From the IMG/VR virus record IMGVR_UViG_3300044858_005176, positions 1 to 64,000 of that record: a stretch of DNA of 64,000 nt; one strand, written 5' to 3'. The position numbers and the translations under genes are program-made. The notes below the pieces were generated by a model. The model was not told the origin of the DNA. It did no database searches and was given only the letters and a program-made list of their open reading frames with translations. This DNA is from a virus. Shown here piece by piece: positions 15,403 to 21,127 of this stretch (position 1 is its first letter; every line of letters starts with the position of its first letter).

Positions 15403-16274
15403 GCGGCCTTGGAGAGCTTGCGGGTGGAGGATCCGAACTGAAGGGCGATGTTGTGGGCTTGGGCGGCGGCCAACTGGCGCGTCACCTTGCTGTCGCGCAA
15501 CCGCTCGGAGGTGAAGTTGAGCTTGCTACGGGCGGCGTTGAAGACCTGGTTGATTTGGGGATCGTTGTTGATGTTGAGCATGGGGACGCGATCCAGATAC
15601 TCCTGGAGCTTGGCAAGCGGCCCCTTGCGCTTCTCGCTGTCGATGATCGGCCCGTCACCGGCGAGGCTCTCGGCGGTGTCGGCGATGAGGGTCAGCATCG
15701 TGTTGAGGATGGTGCGGCGCACCTGCTCGCTGACATTGGCGAGACGGGTCTCGTATTCGGCGGCGAGCTTCTTGCCAAGATCGTCGGTGAAGGCGTCGGC
15801 GATGAATTGGTTGGGCTGGGGCATGGGCAGAACCCCGAACTTGAAGTCAAAGGCCGAGGCGATGGATTCGCGGCTTGGGTAATCCTCCACGCGGAAGGTG
15901 CCGTTCTTATCAATGCGCTCCTGCTCCATGATGAGATCCCAGTTGTCCATGAACTCCTGTGCCAGACGGCGATGCTCGGCGGCGTGCTTCTCCATGACGG
16001 AGAGCCAATGCTCGCGCTCCCCGAGGACGACCAAGCGGATGTTGCCGATGCCCTCGAAGGTGAGCCGGTGGTGATCCTTGCGGGCGCGCGCCTCGGCCTT
16101 GGAGATGGCGGCTAGGTGGTCGCCGTAGAGTTGCTTGACCACACGGGCGGCGTTCTTGCCCATGCGATGGGCCTCCACGAGACCCTCGGTGAGTTCCTCG
16201 TCGGTCTTGGATGTCCCTGGTCGGCTGATCTTGATGGATGCCTGCCAGAGGTTGTTAACATTCGGCGTGTTCAT
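15399..16274 (-). CDS. DUF3150-like protein, 291 aa
   Basis: This is a mostly helical protein. Residues 60-130 have the long-helix pattern (AEARARKDHHRLT; WLSVMEKHAAEHRRLAQEF), followed by DYPSRESIASAFDFKFGVLP, which fits the DUF3150 signature of phage and Proteobacterial proteins. The C-terminal half (RTILNTMLTLIADTAESLAG) is also typical. DUF3150 genes often neighbour AAA+ or MoxR-type ATPases, consistent with the Ycf46 cluster next door. Function unknown. Confidence 0.62.
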   Translation of the reverse strand: MNTPNVNNLWQASIKISRPGTSKTDEELTEGLVEAHRMGKNAARVVKQLYGDHLAAISKAEARARKDHHRLTFEGIGNIRLVVLGEREHWLSVMEKHAAEHRRLAQEFMDNWDLIMEQERIDKNGTFRVEDYPSRESIASAFDFKFGVLPMPQPNQFIADAFTDDLGKKLAAEYETRLANVSEQVRRTILNTMLTLIADTAESLAGDGPIIDSEKRKGPLAKLQEYLDRVPMLNINNDPQINQVFNAARSKLNFTSERLRDSKVTRQLAAAQAHNIALQFGSSTRKLSKAA

Positions 16275-16476
16275 GTTGGGCGATGATTTGTTCGGTTTGT
16301 TCCACTAACTCCTCGTGATGCTCATGGACGGCCCTTACCAAGCCGTCGAAGTCCTCGGATGGCCCGAAGGCATGGGCCAGATCGAAAACCTTCCCCACAT
16401 GGAGTCCGTAGCTCTCGGCAAGCTGGGTCAGGTAGTCGGTGCGATTGGCGAATCCGTTGCGCTCGTAGGGGTTCAT
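16255..16476 (-). CDS. Hypothetical protein, 73 aa
   Basis: Helical and acidic with a His-rich C-terminal helix (AVHEHHEELVEQTEQIIAQH). The HExxH-like look is incidental to a heptad-like helix. Its start overlaps the clamp gene stop by ATGA. Confidence 0.55.
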   Translation of the reverse strand: MNPYERNGFANRTDYLTQLAESYGLHVGKVFDLAHAFGPSEDFDGLVRAVHEHHEELVEQTEQIIAQHEHAEC

Positions 16477-17642
16477 GCGACGGCCTCCTCTTTCTTTTCT
16501 TCAGCCTTGGGCTTGGGCTTGGTTGTCCCGTCCACCCTCATGGGCATGAGGATCGTCAGGATGTCGGGATGGATGGCGGAGGTGAACACCCCTGGGGAGG
16601 TCTCCCCGATGAGGGTCAGCGTGCCGCATCGGTTGGCGACCGCGTCGGTGAGGTAGCGCGGGTCGAAGGCAATGGTTTCGACATCCCCCTTGACCACGGC
16701 GGGGCTTGAGAACTCGGCCCCGCCCGAGGAGAAGGTGAACTTCACCTCGCCTGGCCGGAAGGAGAGCCTCACGCTCTGACCCTTGGCCTCGCGCCCCTTG
16801 GGGGTGAACTTGGCGAGCAGGGATCGGACGGCCTCCGAGTCGAAGCGCACGACAGACTTGCCCTGTTCGGGAATGACTTGCCTCCACTTGGGTAAGTGGG
16901 CGTCGAGTAACTTGGAAACGAGTCTTATGGTAAGACTGCCTTTCTTCTCGAAGATCGCACTTCCGCCAGTCGCGCCATTATCACGCGAGTCGAGTCGGAT
17001 CGTCATGCCCTCTTCCAGTAGTCGGCAGGTCTCCTTGGGAACGATGATGTCGCGCTGGACGGGGGCGATGTTGCGGTGGAGGAAGAGGCGACGGCCATCG
17101 GTGGCCACGGCGTTGCCATCGTCACTCCAGAGCATCCCTCGTAGGTTGTGACGGGTCTCGTCGTCGCTGACGCAGTTGATCCCCAGCGAGACGGCCTTCA
17201 CGAAGGAATCGGCGGCGACCGGCTGGGAGAGGGATGTCACCGACGGCTCCGCGTCGAACTCGGCGGCGGAAATCCCACCGGCCACGGGGATGGTGGCGGC
17301 CATCCCGTCACAGGTGATCCCGATATGGGTGGCGGTCAGTTCCACGATGCTCCCCTTGTCGGCACTTTTGACGGCTTGGCCGAAGAGATCGGAGGGGAGC
17401 AGGAAGGCGGCGGTCTCCCGCGCCAGAGCCATCTGGGCGAGCTTTCGGGCGATGGCACTCCTTGGCTTGCCCGACGGGATGGAGATGGTCAGCCATCTGT
17501 CCAGATCGGTGGCCGTGAAGTGAACTCCCTCTGCATCCCTCTTCACTAGGATAGAGGAGCAGGAGGGGCGGATGGAGTTGGACTTGGCCACGCGCCCGAG
17601 ACGGCGCACGATTTCCAACAGGGTGGTTTGAGGGACTTGCAT
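16473..17642 (-). CDS. dnaN: DNA polymerase III beta subunit (sliding clamp)
   Basis: This is a processivity clamp that rings DNA and tethers the polymerase. The 389 residues match the bacterial three-domain clamp: N-terminal TTLLEIVRRLGRVAKSNSIR and LVKRDAEGVHFTATDLD, central ATDGRRLFLH, RQVIPEQG, and the C-terminal ending TILMPMRV, after which a Lys/Glu tail is added. The phage encodes no polymerase in this window, so the clamp may recruit a host or off-window enzyme. Palindrome copy 5 falls in frame as SLTIRL, a different frame from the other coding copies. Confidence 0.9.
   Translation of the reverse strand: MQVPQTTLLEIVRRLGRVAKSNSIRPSCSSILVKRDAEGVHFTATDLDRWLTISIPSGKPRSAIARKLAQMALARETAAFLLPSDLFGQAVKSADKGSIVELTATHIGITCDGMAATIPVAGGISAAEFDAEPSVTSLSQPVAADSFVKAVSLGINCVSDDETRHNLRGMLWSDDGNAVATDGRRLFLHRNIAPVQRDIIVPKETCRLLEEGMTIRLDSRDNGATGGSAIFEKKGSLTIRLVSKLLDAHLPKWRQVIPEQGKSVVRFDSEAVRSLLAKFTPKGREAKGQSVRLSFRPGEVKFTFSSGGAEFSSPAVVKGDVETIAFDPRYLTDAVANRCGTLTLIGETSPGVFTSAIHPDILTILMPMRVDGTTKPKPKAEEKKEEAVA
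16922..16936. repeat. Dispersed palindrome GTCTTATGGTAAGAC, copy 5
   Basis: Inside the sliding-clamp gene. This is the only coding copy read in another frame (SLTIRL). Confidence 0.85.
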
Positions 17643-17644
17643 GG

Positions 17645-17821
17645 TCAGGGCTTGATGTAGGCGTTCAGGCCGATGGTGACGGGCTTCCCGTTCACTTGGG
17701 CGGTCGTGGTGATGTTGCCGCCGGTGGTGGCGACTACCAGCGTCTTGCCGCTGGCAGAGGGTCGGGGCTTCTCAAGCGGGATCTCGATGGTCAGGGTGTT
17801 GTTGGCGATGGTGGCTTTCAT
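17645..17821 (-). CDS. Small conserved protein, 58 aa
   Basis: Reads MKATIANNTLTIEIPLEKPR, then PSASGKTLVVATTGGNITTT and VNGKPVTIGLNAYIKP. This strand-rich pattern is a widespread small family in phages and genomic islands, with no known function. The start at 17821 is chosen over an upstream in-frame ATG at 17908 that lies upstream of a terminator. It is probably the first gene of the clamp transcription unit. Confidence 0.68.
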   Translation of the reverse strand: MKATIANNTLTIEIPLEKPRPSASGKTLVVATTGGNITTTAQVNGKPVTIGLNAYIKP

Positions 17822-17865
17822 GGGGTGGGTGGTGGAAGTGACGGACGGCTTTTCAACAGGTAGGC

Positions 17866-17896
17866 AAAAAAAGTGCCGCCCTCTGCGCGGGGCGGC
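17866..17896 (-). terminator. Rho-independent terminator (minus strand)
   Basis: The arms GCCGCCC (17875-17881) and GGGCGGC (17890-17896) are followed on the minus strand by seven U (17866-17872). It ends transcription of the 306-aa gene before the clamp unit. Confidence 0.85.
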
Positions 17897-17936
17897 GTTG
17901 CGGCTCATTTACAAGGTCTGGAGCGTTGACCTGATT

Positions 17937-18857
17937 CTATGCGGCGGCCTTCTTGCCCTTCTTCACTCCCTTCGGGGAAGGGGTGATCCCGCTCTCGGCG
18001 AGCTGTCCAGCCAACTCGATGATACGGGCGGCGACAATCGCCTGGTCGTCGGGTGAGAGATCGGCAAAGGCCAACTCCACCTCGTCGAGGGTGGCCAGCA
18101 CATCGGCGGCGGTGATGCCGACAGGCTCGGCATCTTCGCCAAGCGGCTCGTCAAGCTGGGCGACGACCTCAGCCAATCCCTTGGATGGGGATTCGGGCGC
18201 GGGGTGTCCGGCATTGGCGTCGGCAATCTCGGGATCGCTCTTGGCGTTGGCGGCCTGGGCGGCGGCCTCGGCCTTCAATGCCTCGTTCTCGGCCTTGACT
18301 CGGGCCAATTCCTCGGCCTCGGCCTCGGCTCGGGCCTTGGCATCGGCCTCGGCCTTCTCCTTGGCGGCGGCGACCTTGGCCTCGGCCTCGGTGCGCTCGG
18401 CGCTGGTCACGCCATGCTCGTAGATGCTGGCGAGTTCCTCGTCGGGTTCGCCACCGGCACGGATGACGGCGACGACCTCCTCGACGGAGAGCTTCTTGCG
18501 GCTCTTGGCCGTCTGCACGCGGCAGATGTTGAAGCAATCCGCGTGGGAGAGCTGGTCGTACTCGTCCTCCTTGAGCTGTCCGGCCTCGACCAGATCGAAG
18601 ACCTTGGCGGCGTAGGAGGCGTTGCTGATGGTGCCCTTCTTGATGCCAGCGGCGATCAGGAGGGGGAAGATGCCTTTATCCTTCTTGGTCAGGCCGCTCT
18701 CGATTGCTCGGAACAGCTTGCCCATTGCGGAGAAGGCGCGTTGACCGGCACTCGCCTCGATACGGAAGCGGGTGATGCGGTCGGCCTGGGCCATGCCCTC
18801 GACCTCGGAATAGGAGAGGAACGGCACAGGAATCTCTGACTTGAGCTTTTTAGCCAT
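17937..18857 (-). CDS. Hypothetical coiled-coil protein, 306 aa
   Basis: The N-terminal 140 residues are folded (SYSEVEGMAQADRITRFRIE; GLTKKDKGIFPLLIAAGIKK). Residues about 150-200 are a strong Ala/Glu/Lys coiled coil, and the C-terminus ends in a basic KGVKKGKKAAA tail that could touch DNA. It is flanked by its own upstream hairpin and a downstream terminator, so it is a separately controlled single-gene unit. No family recognised. Confidence 0.62.
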   Translation of the reverse strand: MAKKLKSEIPVPFLSYSEVEGMAQADRITRFRIEASAGQRAFSAMGKLFRAIESGLTKKDKGIFPLLIAAGIKKGTISNASYAAKVFDLVEAGQLKEDEYDQLSHADCFNICRVQTAKSRKKLSVEEVVAVIRAGGEPDEELASIYEHGVTSAERTEAEAKVAAAKEKAEADAKARAEAEAEELARVKAENEALKAEAAAQAANAKSDPEIADANAGHPAPESPSKGLAEVVAQLDEPLGEDAEPVGITAADVLATLDEVELAFADLSPDDQAIVAARIIELAGQLAESGITPSPKGVKKGKKAAA

Positions 18858-18880
18858 GTTAGTGTGGGGTTGAACCCGTT

Positions 18881-18919
18881 ACCCATGAGCGAGTCTTACG
18901 ATAAGACTCGCTCATGGGT
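18881..18919. promoter_or_regulatory. 39-bp perfect hairpin containing palindrome copy 6
   Basis: The 18-base arm ACCCATGAGCGAGTCTTA is perfectly inverted after a CGA centre. It lies 24 bases upstream of the 306-aa gene start, in its leader or promoter. There is no T-run, so it is more likely an operator or mRNA hairpin than a terminator. The core GTCTTACGATAAGAC is at 18893-18907. Confidence 0.75.
18893..18907. repeat. Dispersed palindrome GTCTTACGATAAGAC, copy 6
   Basis: The core of the 39-bp hairpin. Here the arms are extended from 6 to 18 bases. Confidence 0.85.
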
Positions 18920-18972
18920 TGAGAGGTAGAACATGGACGGGTGAAGCCATGTTCCGAAGGTCACTCACACGC

Positions 18973-18985
18973 ATCACCGACGGGT
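18973..18985 (-). promoter_or_regulatory. CCGTCGGT box, minus orientation
   Basis: The 13-mer ACCCGTCGGTGAT is identical to 20703-20715 in the divergent control region. It lies 116 bases upstream of the 306-aa gene, a plausible operator shared by the two promoters. Confidence 0.5.
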
Positions 18986-18992
18986 AATGCGG

Positions 18993-19031
18993 AAAAAAAA
19001 TTAAAAATTGGCCGCCCTTATTCGGGGCGGC
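18993..19031 (-). terminator. Terminator with the stop codon in its loop (minus strand)
   Basis: The arms GCCGCCC (19011-19017) and GGGCGGC (19025-19031) enclose the loop holding the TAA of the 198-aa gene. An A-rich run (18993-19008) gives the U-tract on the transcript. Confidence 0.82.
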
Positions 19032-19614
19032 GGTGATCCAAGGGATAGCCAGCGGTATAGATCCTGCTCGGCGTCCAAAATCCTCGGCGGCTATGCTGGC
19101 CGCTCGAGTTCTGCCAGATGCCCGGGGTGATGTAGTTCCTGGGCTTTTCTTCCCTTGGCTTGAGAATCTCGGCGGCGGCGGTTTCCATCTCGGCGGCGGC
19201 GGTCTCGCCGCATCGTTCCTTCACAATCTGGGCGAAGCGCAACACGCTGGCCGGATCAGTATTAGGCACAATCTTAAAGGTATATTCACCGGCGGCACAC
19301 TTCAGGAAGGAGATGGCCATTTTTTGCTCCTGCGATTTTCCCGTCTTGCTCACCTTGAAGCGGGGCGGGCTGAAGGATAGGAACATCTTCCCCTGCTCCA
19401 TGCTGAAGGCTTGATCGCGAGTCTTACGATAAGACTGCCGCGCGGCGCGCGCGGCGGCGCGGATGGCGGCGCGGCGCGCGTCAAATGCGGCGGCGGCGCG
19501 CAAGGCGGCGGCGGCGCGGTCGTCACTACTTGTCCAGGCGGCGACCGGAACGGCGGCGGCATGGAAAAGGCGGTCGGATGCTGAAGGCACGGGGCGGATT
19601 TTTTGTAGTTTCAT
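19018..19614 (-). CDS. Hypothetical Ala/Arg-rich protein, 198 aa
   Basis: The start at 19614 (MKLQKIRPV) is preferred over an upstream ATG at 19644 that sits inside the hairpin. Residues 20-60 are an Ala/Arg low-complexity tract coded by GCG-rich DNA, then SYRKT from the palindrome. A folded C-terminal part follows (MAISFLKCAAGEYTFKIVPN; SVLRFAQIVKERCG). The composition differs sharply from neighbours. Function unknown. Confidence 0.55.
   Translation of the reverse strand: MKLQKIRPVPSASDRLFHAAAVPVAAWTSSDDRAAAALRAAAAFDARRAAIRAAARAARQSYRKTRDQAFSMEQGKMFLSFSPPRFKVSKTGKSQEQKMAISFLKCAAGEYTFKIVPNTDPASVLRFAQIVKERCGETAAAEMETAAAEILKPREEKPRNYITPGIWQNSSGQHSRRGFWTPSRIYTAGYPLDHRRPE
19421..19435. repeat. 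Dispersed palindrome GTCTTACGATAAGAC, copy 7
   Basis: Inside the Ala/Arg-rich gene. It reads in frame as SYRKT at the junction between the low-complexity tract and the folded part. Confidence 0.85.
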
Positions 19615-19628
19615 AAGATGAAGGCACG

Positions 19629-19661
19629 AAAAAGGCGCGCGCATTTACGCGCGCGCCTTTT
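19629..19661. terminator. Bidirectional terminator hairpin
   Basis: The 9-base arms GGCGCGCGC (19634-19642) and GCGCGCGCC (19649-19657) flank a 6-base loop, with A5 on one side and T4 on the other. On the minus strand it ends the transcript of the 251-aa gene. Confidence 0.8.
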
Positions 19662-19668
19662 CTTGAAA

Positions 19669-20424
19669 TTAAAGGGAAGACATATCGGCGGCCAGCATGG
19701 CGGCATCTAGTGAATTGAAGTCAAAGGCATAGCGGCGAAGAGAGGCGGCGCGATCTTGCCAAGCGGAGCGGCGATTGTCGCCGCTTGTCGCAACATCTAA
19801 AACGGGACAATCCACGGCGAGCGGATCGCGCGCGCAAATCATGCGGCGGATTGTTTGCAAGTGATAACGCAAAGAGGCGCGCCGTTTGCGCGATTTATCG
19901 GCGGAGAAGGCGCGAAACGCGCGAGCGCGCAAATCGCGCGCAAGGCTGGCAAGCTTCAACCGCTCCGGCGCGCCGCGATAAGAGGCGCGCGGAGTGAGTG
20001 AGCGCGCAAAGTGAATCTCTTCTAGTTCATCCTCGCGGCCCTTGTCGTGATTCCCTCCGTTCATGCGGAGAAGATCGCGCACAGATCGGAAAATCTCCGC
20101 GATCCCGTCTTCTTTTAAGTGAATGCCAGCCGCTATCAGGGCAAAGACTTCTTGAGCCGCGTCTTGCTTATCCTGCAAGGAAAGGCGGCGCGCTGGCCGC
20201 GCGTTCCATGCCGCGCGCCGTTGCGCGCGCGTCACCTTGCCAACCTTTGCGGGCGCGGTATCTTTGCGCGCCTTTGGATTTTCGATCCTATAGATGACGA
20301 TTGACGCAAGGCGCGCCGACTCTTCATCTGGTGCGCGGAGGAAGGCAATCTCTTGCCTTCCTTCCTTTCGCTCCTTTTTGCTAGGGGTGACGATGTTAGT
20401 GAATTGGATTGTTGTAGTTTCCAT
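19669..20424 (-). CDS. Hypothetical basic protein, 251 aa
   Basis: This is the first gene of the minus-strand module, next to the divergent control region. The start METTTIQFT at 20424 is preferred over the ATG at 20442. The protein is strongly basic and helical (KVTRAQRRAAWNARPARRLS; DLRARAFRAFSADKSRKRRA), suggesting nucleic-acid binding. The DNA is packed with GCGCGC. It could be an early regulator or replication initiator, but no motif proves this. Confidence 0.58.
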   Translation of the reverse strand: METTTIQFTNIVTPSKKERKEGRQEIAFLRAPDEESARLASIVIYRIENPKARKDTAPAKVGKVTRAQRRAAWNARPARRLSLQDKQDAAQEVFALIAAGIHLKEDGIAEIFRSVRDLLRMNGGNHDKGREDELEEIHFARSLTPRASYRGAPERLKLASLARDLRARAFRAFSADKSRKRRASLRYHLQTIRRMICARDPLAVDCPVLDVATSGDNRRSAWQDRAASLRRYAFDFNSLDAAMLAADMSSL

Positions 20425-20451
20425 AGGCTGAAAATATCGCATGAAATTGCT

Positions 20452-20618
20452 CTATTTACTAGGGAAAACCGCTCCGCGCGTTCGCGCGTTCTTTCGCTTT
20501 CCCCTTCCTATTTACTAGGGAAAACCGCTCCGCGCGTTCGCGCGTTCTTTCGCTTTCCCCTTCCTATTTACTAGGGAAAACCGCTCCGCGCGTTCGCGCG
20601 TTCTTTCGCTTTCCCCTC
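20452..20618. repeat. Three 56-bp tandem repeats
   Basis: Units start at 20452, 20508 and 20564 with the CTATTTACTAGGGAAAACCG beginning. Each contains CGCGCGTTCGCGCG, and GGGAAA...TTTCCC at its ends can pair into a long hairpin. The copies are essentially identical, so the amplification is recent or selected. Confidence 0.9.
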
Positions 20619-20699
20619 CGCGCGTTCACCCAGGCCCAGGACAACTAAACATAGTTATGTATAACTAAACATACCACCCAGGAAAAATTTTGCTGAAAA

Positions 20700-20750
20700 C
20701 TAACCCGTCGGTGATTTAGGTGAGCTAAACTAATCCGTCGGTTAATTTAG
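20700..20750. promoter_or_regulatory. Paired CTAA-CCGTCGGT-TTAG boxes
   Basis: Two imperfect copies, 20700-20719 and 20730-20750, share CTAA(C/T)CCGTCGGT...TTTAG with 30-base spacing (about three helical turns). A third CCGTCGGT is at 20841-20848. They are probably sites for a phage regulator. Confidence 0.6.
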
Positions 20751-20785
20751 TAAGTTATTTAACAAGCTTTTCAAAATTGCGGCAT

Positions 20786-20839
20786 GAATTGAACGCGAAT
20801 TGAACGCGGATTGAACACGGAGGGCCAGTTGTTCAATTC
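20786..20839. repeat. 11-bp iterons with inverted copy
   Basis: GAATTGAACGC occurs at 20786-20796 and 20797-20807, GGATTGAACAC at 20808-20818, and the inverted GTTCAATTC at 20831-20839. The 11-base period puts the sites on one face of the helix, as in replication iterons or operators. Confidence 0.7.
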
Positions 20840-20856
20840 CCCGTCGGTAAATCGCG

Positions 20857-20862
20857 GTTGAC
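20857..20862 (+). promoter_or_regulatory. GTTGAC box before gpW
   Basis: Fifteen bases separate the box from the ATG at 20878, and no Shine-Dalgarno sequence is visible in between. Confidence 0.45.
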
Positions 20863-20877
20863 CGGCATCCTCTGGTT

Positions 20878-21126
20878 ATGGCGTCACTCGAATGGATGGA
20901 AATTTACCGCTCCTACTCCCCTGAGGAGTTGGAGAGCGAAATCTTAATGCTCAAAGCCCAGGCCACTCTCTACACGAGCCAAAGCATCGGGGAAAAATCC
21001 CACACCAAAGACTTGGTGATGGTTCAGAACCGGCTTCAAGCCGCCATCCGCGTCCGCAACGAGCGGGTCAATCTCTACTCCAATCCCTCCTACGGAGTTG
21101 CCGATTTCTCCAACGGGGTGAACTAA
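20878..21126 (+). CDS. gpW-like head-tail joining protein
   Basis: The protein has 82 residues with the helix-hairpin-helix pattern of lambda gpW (YSPEELESEILMLKAQATLY; HTKDLVMVQNRLQAAIRVRN). The gene sits directly upstream of the portal, as lambda W precedes B. gpW plugs the portal after packaging and lets tails attach. It starts the late operon after the control region. Confidence 0.7.
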   Translation: MASLEWMEIYRSYSPEELESEILMLKAQATLYTSQSIGEKSHTKDLVMVQNRLQAAIRVRNERVNLYSNPSYGVADFSNGVN

Positions 21127-21127
21127 G

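Larger units (their letters stand above)
20425..20877. promoter_or_regulatory. Divergent control region / candidate origin
   Basis: These 453 gene-free bases lie between the minus-strand early module and the plus-strand head genes. They contain three 56-bp tandem repeats, a pair of AACTAAACATA direct repeats 20 bases apart (20643-20653, 20663-20673) around GTTATGTATAAC, three CCGTCGGT boxes, three 11-bp iterons with an inverted copy, and a GTTGAC box before gpW. It is probably the main early/late promoter switch and possibly a replication origin. No convincing sigma70 promoter is visible. Confidence 0.6.

Noticed and set aside
16255-16476. HExxH-like zinc peptidase motif (VHEHHEELVEQ)
   Set aside because: The His and Glu residues fall in a continuous charged helix of a 73-aa protein without a third ligand or fold context.
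20452-20618. 56-bp tandem repeats as a CRISPR array
   Set aside because: Units are directly adjacent with no variable spacers, and there are no cas genes.
20857-20883. Sigma70 promoter explaining the GTTGAC boxes
   Set aside because: Treating TTGAC as a -35 element leaves only 13-15 bases to any TAT-like -10, which would overlap the start codon. The fixed spacing to ATG is not explained by that.
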